Assembly (NCBI RefSeq): GCF_018294505.1
Contig: NC_057798.1
Span: 369,932,199 to 369,996,198 of the forward strand
Direction: 5' to 3'
Length of the DNA: 64,000 nt
DNA from: Triticum aestivum
Lineage: Eukaryota > Streptophyta > Magnoliopsida > Poales > Poaceae
This document shows positions 46,490 to 57,239 of the stretch, one piece after another (within the stretch, counting starts at the first letter, position 1; the number at the start of each line of letters is the position of its first letter). The notes beneath the pieces were generated by a model. That model did not search any database and was not told where the DNA came from. It worked only from the letters and a program-made list of their open reading frames with translations. The position numbers and the translations under genes are program-made.

Positions 46490-47400
46490 CTCTAGATCTT
46501 GATGCCCAATATGTAAGAAGCTTCACCGAGGTCTTTCATTGAAAAATTCTTATTCAAGTATCCTTTTATGCTATCCAGAAATTCTATATCATTTCCAATC
46601 AGCAATATGTCATCCACATATAATATCAAAAATGCTACAGAGCTCCCACTCATTTTCTTGTAAATGCAGGCTTCACTGTAAGTCTGTATAAAACCATATG
46701 CTTTGATCACCTCATCAAAGCATATATTCCAACTCCGACGTGCTTGCACCAGTCCATAGATGGATCATTGGAGCTTGCACACTTTGTTAGCACCTTTAGG
46801 ATTGACAAAAACTTCTGGTTGCATCATATACAAGTCTTCTTTGAGATATCCATTAAGGAATGCGGTTTTGACATCCATTTGCCAGATTTCATAATTATAA
46901 AATGCGGAAATTTCTAACATGATACGTACGGACTTCAGCATCGCTATGGGTGAGAAAGTCTCACTGTAGTCAACCCCTTGAACTTGTCAAAAACCTTTTG
47001 CGACAAGTCGAGCTTTGTAGACAGTAACATTACCATCATCGCCAGTCTTCTTCTTGAAGATCCATTTATTCTCTATGGCTTGCCGATCATCGAGCAAGTC
47101 CACCAAAGTCCATACTTTGTTCTCATACATGGATCCTATCTCAGATTTTATGGCCTCAAGCCATCTGTCGGAATCTGGGCTCATCATTGCTTCTTCATAG
47201 TTCGTAGGTTCATCATGGTCTAGTGACACGACTTTCAGGACAGGATTACCGTACCACTCTGGTGTGGAACATGCCCCGTTCGACCTTTGAGGTCCAGTAG
47301 TAACTTGATCCGAAGTTTCATGATCATCATCATTAGCTTCCTCTCTAGTCGGTGTAGGCATCACGGGAACGAATTTCTCTGATGTCCTACTTTCCAAATT
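46490..47400 (-). pseudogene. Copia reverse transcriptase fragments
   Basis: The frame at 46987-47397 reads DSDRWLEAIKSEIGSMYEN, KVWTLVDLLDDRQAIENKW and YKARLVAKGF, the N-terminal palm and fingers of Copia RT. The frame at 46492-46749 has the catalytic motif LYVDDILLIGND and FSMKDLGEASYILGI. About 240 bp between them is shifted. The C-terminal RT and RNase H (45820-46490) show only scattered matches. Frameshifts make it non-functional. Confidence 0.85.
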
Positions 47401-47419
47401 GAGAGAAGGTACAATTACC

Positions 47420-48500
47420 TCATCATTTATTCTTTCCTCCCACTCACTTCTTTCGAGAGAAACTCCTTCTCTAGAAATGTTCCATTCTTGGCAACAAAGA
47501 TCTTGCCTTCGGATCTATGGTAGAAGGTGTACCCAATTGTTTCCTTAGGGTATCCTATGAAGACACACTTCTCCATTTTGGGTTCGAGCTTATAAGGCTG
47601 AAGCCTTTTGACATAAGCATCGCATCCCCAAACTTTTAAGAAACGACAGCTTAGGTTTCTTGCCAAACCATGGTTCATACGGTGTCGTCTCAACGGATTT
47701 AGACAGTTCCCTATTTTAACGTGAATGCGGCTATCTCTAGTGCATAACCCCAAGATGATAGTGGTAAATCGGTAAGAGACATCATAGATCGCACCATATC
47801 TAATAAAGTACGGTTACGATGTTCGGACACACCATTACGCTGTGGCGTTCCAGGTGGCGTGAGTGTGAAACTATTCCACATTGTTTAATTGAAGGTCAAA
47901 CTCATAACTCAAATATTCGCATCCACGATCAGATCGTAGAAACTTTATTTTCTTGTTTATGATGATTCTCCACTTCTCTCTGAAATTCTTTGAACTTTTC
48001 AAATGTTTCAAACTTGTGTTTCATCAAGTAGATATACCCATACCTACTTAAATAATTTGTGAAGCTCAGAAAATAACGATACCCACTGCATGCATCAACA
48101 CTCATCGGACCGCATACATTGGTATGTATTATTTCCAATAAGTCATTAGCTCTCTCCATTGTTCTGGAGAACAGGGTTTTAGTCATTTTGCCCATGAGGC
48201 ATGGTTTGCAAGTATCAAGTGATTCCAAAAGTCCATCCACATGGAGTTTCTTCATGCACTTTACACCAATATGATCTAAACGGCAGTGCCACAAGTATGT
48301 TACACTATTTTTATCAACTTTGCATCTTTTGGCATCAATATTATGAATATGTGTATCAATACGATCGAGATTCAATAAACCATTCACATTGGGCGTATGA
48401 CCATAGAAGGTTTTATTCATGTAAACAGAACAACAATTATTCTCTGACTTAGATGAATAACCGTATTGCAATGAACATGGTCTAATCATATTCATGCTCT
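47420..48500 (-). pseudogene. Copia integrase fragments
   Basis: The HHCC zinc domain is visible as HCRLDHIGVKCMKKLH and CKPCLMGKMTK. The first catalytic position reads IHTNVCGPMS where IHTDVCGPM is usual, and the next line has FTNYLSRYGY where FTDDLSRYGY is usual. The C-terminal GKNFF-like region continues at 47427-47753 (RFLKVWGCDAYVKRLQ, KCVFIGYPKETIGYTFY). The catalytic loss plus frameshifts show an inactive copy. Confidence 0.85.
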
Positions 48501-48536
48501 AAGCAAACACCAAATAACATTTATTTAGGCTCAACA

Positions 48537-49090
48537 CTAATCCCGAAGGTAGAGAGAGTATGTGATGGTGATCATATCAATCTTGGAAACACTTCCAACA
48601 CACATCATCACCTCGCCCTTAACTAGTCTCTGTTCATTCTGCAACTCCTGTTTCAAGTTACTACTCTTAGCAACTGAACCGGTATCAAATACCCAGGGGC
48701 TACTATGAACACTAGTAAAGCACACATCAATAACATGTATATCAAATATACATTTGTTCACTTTTCCATCCTTATTATCAGCCAAGTATTTTGGGGAAGT
48801 TCCACTTCTAGTGACCATTTCCTTTGCAATAGAAGCACTCAGTTTCATTCTTGGGTCCAGCTTTAGGATTCTTCACGGGAGTGGAAACTTGCTTGCTATT
48901 CTTCTTGAAGTTCCCTTTCTTTCCCTCGCCCTTTTTCTTGAAACTATTGGTATTGTTAACCATCAACACTTGATGCACTTTCTTGATTTCTACCTTCGCC
49001 GATTTCAGCATCGCGAAGAGCTTGGGAATCGTTTTTGTCATCCCTTGCATATTATAGTTAATCACGAAGTTTTAGTAGCTTGGTGATAGT
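48537..49090 (-). pseudogene. Copia gag C-terminus and protease
   Basis: The first frame has a Lys-rich linker (KKKGEGKKGNFKKN) and a partial zinc knuckle CFYCKGNGH. The second has the protease signature WVFDTGSVAKS (DTG) and KGEVMMCVGSVSKID. The N-terminal gag (49090-50040) is present only as stop-rich sequence. Confidence 0.78.
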
Positions 49091-50469
49091 GACTAGAGAA
49101 CTCTGTCAATCACTATCTTATCGAGAAGATTAACACCCACTTGGTTCAAGCGATTGTAGTACCCAGACATACTGAGTACATGCTCACTGGTTGAGCTATT
49201 CTCCTCCATCTTGTTGGCAAAGTACTTGTTAGAGGTCTCATACCTCTTAACACGGGCATGAATTTGAAATACCAGTTTTTAGCTCTTGTAACATCTCATA
49301 TGCTCCGTGGTATTCAAAACGTTTTTAAGTCCCGGTTCTAAGCCGTAAAGCATGGCACACTAAACTATAAAGTAGTTATCATATCGAGCTTGCAAAACGT
49401 TCATAGCATCTGCATCTGCTCCTGCAACAGGTTTGTCACCTAGCGGTGCATCAAGGACATAATTCTTTTGTGCAGCAATGAGGATAATCCTCAGATCACA
49501 GACCCAGTTTGCATCATTGCTACTATCATCTTTCAACTTGGTTTTCTCAAGGAACTTATCAAAAAAATAAAGGAGCTATATCGCGAGCTATTGATCTACA
49601 ACATAGATATGCAAAACTATAAGACTAAGTTCATGATAAATTAAGTTCAGTTAATCAAATTACTTAAGAACTCCCACTTAAATAGACATCCCTCAAGTCA
49701 TCTAAGTGATACGTGATCCAAATCAACTAACCCATGTCTGATCATCACGTGAGATGGAGTAGTCATCAATGGTGAACATCTCTATGTTGATCATATCTAT
49801 TATATGATTCACGTTCGACCTTTCGGTCTCCAGTGTTCCCTGGCCATGTGTGTACATGCTAGGCTCGTCAAGTTTAACCCAAGTGTTCCGCATGTGCAAA
49901 ACTGTCTTGCACCCATTGTATATGAATGTAGAGTCTATCACACCCGATCATCACGTGGTGTCTCAACACGACAAACTATAGCAACGATACATACTCAGGG
50001 AGAACACTTTTACATTGAGATTTAGTTAAGGGATCATCTTATAATGATACCGCCGTACTAAGCAAAATAAGATGCATAAAAGATAAACACCACATGCAAT
50101 CCAAATATGTGACATGATATGGCCATCATCATCTTGTGCTTTTGATCTCCATCTCCAAAGCATCGTCATGATCTCCATCGTCATCGGTTCGACACCTTGA
50201 TCTCCATCATAGCGTCCTCGTCGTCTCGCGAACTATTGCTTCTACAACTATCGCTAACGCATAGTGATAAAGTAAAGCAATTACATGGTGTTTGCATTTC
50301 ATACAATAAAGAGACAACCATAAGGCTCCTGCCGATTGTCAGATGTCTTACAAAACATGATCATCTCATACAATAACGTTTATCACATCATGTATTGACC
50401 ATATCACATCACAACATGCCCTCCAAAAATAAGTTAGACGTCCTCTACTTTGTTGTTGCAAGTTTTACG

Positions 50470-52440
50470 TGAAGGAAATATGCCCTAGAGGCAATAATAA
50501 AGTTATTATTTATTTCCTTATTTCATGATAAATGTTTATTATTCATGCTAGAATTGTATTAACCGGAAACTGAGTACATGTGTGAATACATAGACAAACA
50601 AAGTGTCACTAGTATGCCTCTACTAGACTAGCTCGTTGAATCAAAGATGGTTAAGTTTCCTAGCCATAGACATGAGTTGTCATTTGATTAACGGGATCAC
50701 ATCATTAGGAGAATGATGTGATTGACTTGACCCATTATGTTAGCTTAGCACTTGATCGTTTAGTATGTTGTTATTACTTTCTTCATGACTTATACATGTT
50801 CCTATGACTATGAGATTATGCAACTCCCGTTTACCGGAGGAACACTTTGTGTGCTACCAAACGTCACAACATAACTTGGTGATTATAAAGGTGCTCTACA
50901 GGTGTCTCCAAAGGTACATGTTGAGTTGGCATATTTCGAAACTAGGATTTGCCACTCCGATTGTCAGAGAGGTATCTCTGGGCCCTATCGGTAATGCACA
51001 TCACTATAAGCCTTGCAAGCAATATGACTAATGAGTTAGTTGCGGGATGATGCATTATGGAACGAGTAAAGAGACTTGCCGGTAATGAGATTGAGCTAGG
51101 TATTGAGATACCGACGATCGAATCTTGGGCAAGTAACATACCGATGACAAAGGGAACAACGCATGTAGTTATGCGGTTTGACCGATAAATATCTTCGTAG
51201 AATATGTGGGAGCCAATATGAGCATCCAAGTTCTGCTATTGGTTATTGACTGGAAATGAGTCTCGGTCATGTCTACATAGTTCTCGAACCCGTAGGGTCC
51301 GCACGCTTAACGTTCGGTGACGATTTATATTATGAGTTATGTGTTTTGATGTACCGAAGGTAGTTTAGAGTCCCGGATGAGATCGGGGACATGACGAGGA
51401 GTCTAGAAATGGTCGAGACGTAAAGATCGATATATTGGATGACTATATTCGGACATCGGAAAGGTTCCGAGTGATTCGGGTATTTTTCGAAGTACCGATG
51501 GAGTTACGGGAATACGGGAGTACATATGGGCCTTAGTGGGCTTTAAGGGAAAAAGAGGAGAAGCCACGAGGGCTGGCCGCGCGCCCCCCATGGTCCTAGT
51601 CCGAATTGGACTAGGGGAGGGGCTGGGCCCTTCTTTCCTTCTCCTCCCCATCTCCTTCCATTCCCCTCCTAGTGGGACTAGGGAAGGGGGAGTCCTACTC
51701 CCACTAGGAGGACTCCTCCTGGCGTGCCCTACAGGGCCGGCCGGCCTCCCCCCTTGCTTCTTTATATACGGGGGTAGGGGGCACCTCTAGACACAACAAT
51801 TGATCATTGATCTCTTAGCCGTGTGCGGTGCCCCCCTCCACAATATTTCACCTCGGTAATATTGTAGTTGTGCTTAGGCGAAGCCCTGTGTCGGTAGCAT
51901 CATCAACATCGTCATCACGCCGTCATGCTGACGGAACTCTCCCACAAAGCTCTGCTTGATCAGAGTTTGTGGGACATCATCGAGCTGAACGTGTGCGGAA
52001 CTCGGAGGTGTTGTACGTTCGGTACTTGATCGGTCGGATCATGAAGACGCACGACTACATCAACCGCGTTGTGCTAACGCTTCCGCTTTCGGTCTACGAG
52101 GTACGTGGACAATACTCTCCCCTCTCGTTGCTATGCATCACCATGATCTTGCGTGTGCGTAGGATTATTTTTTTTGAAATTACTACGTTCTCCAACAGTG
52201 CTATCAGAGCCAGGTTTTATGCGTAGATATTATATGCACGAGTAGAACACAAGTGAGTTGTGGGCGATACAAGTCATACTGCTTACCGGCATGTCATACT
52301 TTGGTTCGGCGGTATTGTTGGATGAAGCGGCCCGGACCGACATTACGCTTACGCTTACGCGAGACTGGTTCTACCGACGTGCTTCGTACACAGGTGGCTG
52401 GCAGGTGTTAGTTTCTTCAACTTTAGTTGAACCGAGTGTG
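50470..52440 (+). mobile_element. Angela-like LTR and leader in opposite orientation
   Basis: A full-length plus-strand LTR, 50470-52197, begins tgaaggaaatatgcc and ends acgttctccaaca. It is followed by a PBS (tgctatcagagccagg, 52199-52214, initiator-tRNA-Met type) and a leader up to gaaccgagtgtgg. It then stops abruptly at a minus-strand LTR fragment. At its left it abuts the minus-strand leader of the enclosing Copia element (cgtaaaacttgcaacaac read in reverse from 50469). No gag or pol follows. Confidence 0.88.
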
Positions 52441-53510
52441 GCAGGCCCATATCTTTTGCCAGGGGTGCCCGGAACCCCTTTCGGTGACCCGATATGTACC
52501 CGGTACCCTCCGGAACACTTCCGGAGTCGGAATACTATCATCCTATATATCATTCTTTACCTCTCGACCATTTCGAGACTCCTCGTCGTGTCCGTGGTCT
52601 CATCCGGGACTCCGAACAACATTCGGTCACCAAAACCACATAACTCATATAATACTATATCGTCATCGAACGTTAACCGTGCGGACCCTACGGGTTCGAG
52701 AACTATGTAGACATGACCGAGACACCTCTCTGGTCAATAACCAGTAGCGGAACATGGTTGCTCATATTGTCTCCTACATATTCTACGAAGATCTTTATCC
52801 GTCAAACCATTATGACAACATACGTTATTCCCTTTGTCTATCGGTATGTTACTTGCCTGAGATTCGATCCTCGGTATCTTCATACCTAGTTCAATCTCGT
52901 TACCGGCAAGTCTCTTTACTCGTTCCGTAATACATCACCTCGTGACTAACTCCTTAGTTGTTCACTTGAAAGTTTATGATGTGTATTACGGAGAGGGCCC
53001 AAAGATACCTCCTATACTCGGAATGACAAATCCTAATCTCGATCTATGCGAACTCAACAAACACCTTTGGATATACCTGTAGAGCATCTTTATAATCATC
53101 TAGTTATGTTGTGACGTTTGATAGCACACAAGGCATCCTCCGGTATCCGGGAGTTGCATAATCTCATAGTCGAAGAAATATGCATTTGACATGAAGAAAG
53201 CAATAGCAATAAAACTGAATGATCATTATGCTAAGCTAACGGATGGGTCTTGCCCATCACATCATTCTCCTAATGATGTGATCTCTTTATCAAATGACAA
53301 CTCATGTACATGGTTAGGAAACCTTAACCATCTTTGATCAACGAGCTAGTCAAGTAGAGGCTCACTAGGGACATAATGTTTGTCTATGTATTCACACATG
53401 TATTTAGGTTTCCGATCAATACAATTCTAGCATGAATAATAAACATTTATCAAGAATAAGGAAATATAAAATAACAACTTTATTATTGCCTCTAGGGCAT
53501 ATTTCCTTCA
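52441..53510 (-). repeat. Truncated 5' LTR of the Copia element
   Basis: Aligns with 44760-45806 of the 3' LTR, both starting aggcccatatctttt on the plus strand. About 660 bp of the LTR's downstream part and the PBS are missing at the junction with the plus-strand copy. Confidence 0.88.
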
Positions 53511-54268
53511 GGGTGTTCATAGCAAGACATACATCAAGTGTTCTCAAATCCATTAAAGTATTCAATCTGATAAAACGAAATCTCCAAGGGAAAACTCAAA
53601 TCACAACAAGATAGAGAGGGGAAAACACCATATGATCCAACTATATTAGCAAAGCACGCGATACATCAAGATCGTGACATCTCAAGAACACATGAGAGAG
53701 AGAGATTAAACACATAGCTACTGGTACAAACCCTCAGCCCGAGAGTGGACTACTCCCTCCTCATCATGGTGGCCGCCGGGATGATGAAGATGGCCACCCA
53801 TGATGATTTGCCCCTCCGGTAGGGTACCAGAACGGGTCTAGATTTGTTTTTCGTGCCTACAGGGGCTTGTGGTGGTGTTACTTCTAATCTTGGTTATTTC
53901 TGGGGGTTTCTGTATTTATAGGATTTTTGCGTCAATTCCACGCGAAGATGGGCCTCGAAGTGAGCACGATACACCAGGGCGTGCCTGGGGGGCCTGGCGC
54001 GCCCAGGTGGGTTGTGCCCACCTCGTGGCTCTTCTGGACCTCCCATGAAGCTTCTTGTGCGTCTTTTGTTCCAAAAAATCGTCAAAATGTTTTGTTGCAT
54101 TTGGAGAACTTCTATTTCTGCACAAAAAACAACACCACGGTAGTTCTGCTGAAAACAACGTCAGTCTGGGTTAGTTCCATTCAAATCATACCAAAACCAT
54201 ATAAAATTGTTGTAAACATGGCATGAATACTTTATAAATTATAGATATGTTGGAGACGTATCAGGGTA

Positions 54269-54576
54269 GTATTGAGATATTCATATGGTGAAGCCCGAAA
54301 GTAGTTTGGATTCCCGGATGGGATCTGGGACATCACGAGGAGCTCCTGAATGGTCCGGAGGTAAAGATTTATATATGGGTAGTCATATTCAGGGTTCCAA
54401 AAATGTTCAGGTTTTTCGGTATTGTACCGAGAAGGTTCTAGAAGGTTACGAAGTGGGGCCCACCTACATGAGGGGACCCATATAGACATGGGTAGTGGGG
54501 CAAGTCCCCACACCCCTGGTCTAGGCGCACCAAGATCCTCACCTAAAAGGAATATGATCATATCCTGAAGGGATAA
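54269..54576 (+). mobile_element. Copia-like LTR, middle fragment (host layer)
   Basis: Continues the LTR of 1-360 after the gggta duplication: gcccgaaagtagtttggatt matches the Angela-like LTR at 51355-51375, then diverges. It is interrupted at 54577 by the next gypsy element (preceding bases gataa). Confidence 0.65.
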
Positions 54577-55681
54577 TGTTGTAGAGTCAAACCCTAGGTG
54601 GGATCTTTTCACACTTGGAGGGGGAAAAGGAGGAAAAACACTCAAGAACACAAGAACAAAACTCTCAAACAAACCCAAATATCACATCCACTAGAGGGGC
54701 ATACATGAGATCCACAAGATTACAAGATCAATCCAAGGGGAATAGCACTAGGGTAAGGTTCCTCTCACTAGGTGAGGTCTTGCATCCAAAGAGGATCTTC
54801 TCCAAGAGGAGGGCTTGATCTCCAAGAGGAGCTTCTCCAAGTGGAGGTCTAGATCTCCTAAAGGAGGAAGATGAGCAAAGCCCTCTTTTGTGTTCTAATA
54901 TCTTTGCTGACCCTACAAATGAACTAGGAGATGCCCTTATATTGTTTAGGGACGAAATGAGGGAGGAGGGAGGATACAAGCGCAAAGCCCCGAGGAGGCA
55001 CGCAGGCCCACGGTTTCGTCCGGGCACCCGGGGTCATGGGGTCCGGGCACCCAGACCGGTCAGGGCCATCTTCAGGTTCGGCCGGGCACCCGGGGGCGAA
55101 GGGTCCGGGCACCCGGCCCGTGCAGGGGCTCAGCTGGAGAGTGGCCCGGGCACCCGGGGCCCCAAGCCCGGGCACCCGCGGTGGCGCCAGGAGGGCGGCT
55201 GGGAGGGGCCGGGCACCCGGGGGGCCGAGGCCCAGGCACCCGGTGGGGCGGCCAGCGGCTGGGACCAGAGGGCCCGGGCACCCGTAGGCCAAGGGGTCGG
55301 GCACCCGGGGCGAGCCGGGGCAGCTCCCAGGTGGTGAGGCCGGGCACCCGGGGTTTGGGAGGCCGGGCACCCGGGGTGTCCAGAGGTTTCTCCTCCGTGC
55401 TTCCTTCTTCGTTCTTCTTGTCATCTCCTTCCTCCTCTTGCTCCATGGGTGCTTGGGTCTTCCTCCTTGCTTCCTCACGATGATCTCCAATGTACCTAAG
55501 AACGCATAGTGTATCTCTTTGAGGTAGAATCCCATTCTCAAGTGAAACCGAACGAAACTCGAAGAGCAGAGAATCAACCTCATTCTCGATGGCGCGTACA
55601 TGTGCTCTTGTCATTGGTCCACTCGGTGCTTGCGATGGTGATGGAGTGTCGGTGCGAGTAGTCGAGGGATACCCCGCATCA
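54577..55681 (-). repeat. LTR of the truncated gypsy element with GC-rich repeats
   Basis: 1105 bp. Positions 55014-55390 are a minisatellite of ccgggcacccggggc-like units (about fifteen), at the same place where the related element has gtgcgcacgg units. Read on the minus strand it encodes repeats like PGARPxxPRVPG, which continue the pol frame. Confidence 0.9.
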
Positions 55682-56928
55682 TCTTCCCCCCCTTGGGAGA
55701 GATCCGTCCACGGATCATGCTCTTCATCACCATGGTACTTGGCCAAGTCTTTGACATTGAAGATGTCGCTAACGTTGTACTTGTCGCGTGGGATGTCGAC
55801 CTTGTAGGCGTTGTCATTGTAGCGTGCGATCACCTTGAATGGTCCGTCGGCTCTTGGGAGTAGCTTGGACTTGCGCTCCTTGGGGAAGCGGTCTTTGCGG
55901 AGATGTATCCATACTTGATCACCCGGTTGGAACACCATCGGAGACTTGTTGATGTTGAGCTTAGCAGTGAGGCGTTGCACTTGGCGCTCGATCATGGAAC
56001 GTGTTTATTCATGCATCTTCTTGAGGTAGGCGGCTCTTGCACTTGCGTCCATGTTTGCTCGTTCTTGAAGTGGTAGAGGAAGGATGTCCAATGGAGACAA
56101 AGGTTTGAAGCCGTAGACGGCCTCGAAGGGGGACTTGCCGATTGTAGAGTGTCTTTCACGGTTGTAGGCGTACTCGGCGATGGGTAGGCACTCCTCCCAC
56201 TCCTTGATGTTCTTCTTGATCAACACGCATACAAGAGTTGCAAGCGTCCGGTTGGTGACTTCCGTTTGGCCATCGGTTTGAGGATGATAGGCCGTGGAGA
56301 ATAGTAGCTTGATCCCGAGCTTGGCGCATAGCGTCTTCCAAAAGTAGCTTAAGAACTTGACGTCTCGATCCGACACAATTGTCTTTGGCACGCCATGCAA
56401 CCTCAAGATTTCCCTACAAAAGAGATTGGCAACATGTGAAGCGTCGTCTATCTTATTGCATGGAATAAAATGAGCCATTTTAGAAAATCGGTCCACAACA
56501 ACAAAAATGGAATCCTTGCCATTTTGAGTCCTAGGTAATCCAAGCACAAAATCCATCCTAATGTCTTCCCAAGGTTGATGTGGAATAGGTAAAGGCATAT
56601 GTAAACCATGGGATTGAGAGTGTGACTTAGCTTTGCAACATGTAGAGCACCGGTTGGTGAAGAGGGCGACATCGCGAAACATCTTGGGCCAATAATAGGT
56701 CTTGGAGAGCATGGCGAAAGTCTTGTCGCGTCCAAAGTGTCCCATGAGTCTGCCTCCATGAGCCTCTTGCAAAAGGAGCAACCGAAGAGAAGACTCGGGA
56801 ATACATAGTTTGTTAGCTCTCATAAGATAACCATCTTTGATATAATATCTTTCCCAAGAAGTATGTGTCATACACTTAGCATAAGGAGTAGCAAAAGTCA
56901 CATCACCCTCATACAAATCTTCTCCCAT
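55072..56928 (-). pseudogene. Gypsy integrase with extended C-terminal tail, one stop
   Basis: Two in-frame ORFs (56928-56005 and 55995-55072) are separated by a single TAA after KKMHE. The first holds the zinc region ([17 protein letters not shown]) and an intact catalytic core: D in [12 protein letters not shown] in [11 protein letters not shown] in [16 protein letters not shown]. The second has QPGDQVWIHLRKDRFPKERK, GPFKVIARYNDNAYKVDIP and [15 protein letters not shown]. It then reads through the PPT (SQGGEDD) into the LTR: SGPMTRAHVRAIENEVDSLL, ILPQRDTLCVLRYIGD, and a Pro/Gly/Arg-rich repeat tail. It is the best-preserved retroelement protein in the window apart from the stop and the missing N-terminus. 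Confidence 0.87.
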
Positions 56929-56930
56929 TA

Positions 56931-57060
56931 CACCTCCTCCATCTCGCGCAGACGCTTGGCGAAGTCCTGTTGCACCTCCTCCATCTCACGCAGACGCTTG
57001 GCGAAGTCCTGTTGCAGTTCCACTGCCAGCACCAACACCACATCGTTTTGTTGGTTCAGA
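56931..57060 (-). repeat. 42-bp duplication with coding character
   Basis: cacctcctccatctcrcgca starts at 56931 and 56973. Read on the minus strand it gives a 14-residue helical repeat ([14 protein letters not shown]) preceded by NQQNDVVLVLAVEL. It sits between the truncated gypsy element and the end of the Copia-like LTR and belongs to neither by inspection. Confidence 0.6.
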
Positions 57061-57074
57061 TCTCATCTCCTCAT

Positions 57075-57232
57075 CTCCCTATCTTGCTGGATCAAGAAGG
57101 AGAGGGCTCCATGGAGCCGAACGTGTGCTAATCTCAGAGACACTCCCCCCTCTCATTGCTAGCATCTCCATAGATAGATCTTTGGGGGTTTCGTAGGAAG
57201 AACTTTCGTTTTCCATGCAACGTTCTCCATCA
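57075..57232 (+). mobile_element. Probable 3' end of the host Copia-like LTR
   Basis: Ordered matches to the end of the Angela-like LTR: gaacgtgtgc, cactcccccctctcattgct, gatcttt, cgtaggaag and acgttctccatca. No PBS follows, so the host may be a solo LTR. Confidence 0.5.
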
Positions 57233-57239
57233 CTTCACA

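Larger units (their letters stand above)
35637..53510 (-). mobile_element. Angela/BARE/WIS-like Copia retrotransposon, rearranged
   Basis: The ends on the minus strand are TGAAGGAAATATGCCC (53510) and catttcccaaca (35637), flanked by gggta (35632-35636) and gggtg (53511-53515). The 3' LTR is 35637-45806, split by a gypsy element; removing this gives about 1.73 kb, the usual Angela LTR size. Then come a PPT (GCAAGTGGGAGAC, 45807-45819), a degraded pol and gag, and a leader ending at 50469. The 5' side is abnormal: a plus-strand LTR and leader at 50470-52440 precede only 1.07 kb of the expected 5' LTR. Confidence 0.88.
361..54263 (-). mobile_element. Non-autonomous gypsy-like LTR retrotransposon, heavily nested
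   Basis: Both ends are defined. The plus-strand sequence begins tgatgtctactacac at 361 and ends gacgtatca at 54263, and gggta flanks it at 356-360 and 54264-54268. On the minus strand the LTR therefore runs TGATACGTCTCC to GTAGACATCA. Removing nested insertions leaves two LTRs of about 1.66 kb and a 4.1-kb internal region (30631-34728). The internal region has a PBS and PPT but no protease, reverse transcriptase or integrase, so the element must have moved using enzymes from a partner. Over about 315 aligned bases the two LTRs differ at about 8 percent of positions (counted by eye), which makes this an old insertion. Confidence 0.9.
34729..54263 (-). repeat. 5' LTR of the non-autonomous element, split in two
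   Basis: The LTR is present as 34729-35636 and 53516-54263, with an Angela-like Copia element between. The pieces match the other LTR in order, and the insertion point falls in a cgggtattcatagc phrase preserved in the sister copy near 28825. Confidence 0.92.
54577..56930 (-). mobile_element. Truncated Ty3-gypsy element, related to the 8.4-kb one
   Basis: It has one LTR (54577-55681, starting tgttgtagagtcaaacc and ending ccccgcatca), a PPT (C-run on plus strand, 55682-55692) and the integrase. The sequence stops about 56930 in the linker upstream of integrase; RT, protease, gag, PBS and the other LTR are gone. The LTR ends, PPT and protein place it close to the element at 35726-44160. Confidence 0.85.

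Noticed and set aside
54888..55337. Plus-strand Gly/Arg/Pro-rich ORFs
   Set aside because: They mirror the ccgggcacccgg minisatellite in the LTR; the opposite strand carries the pol-tail reading.
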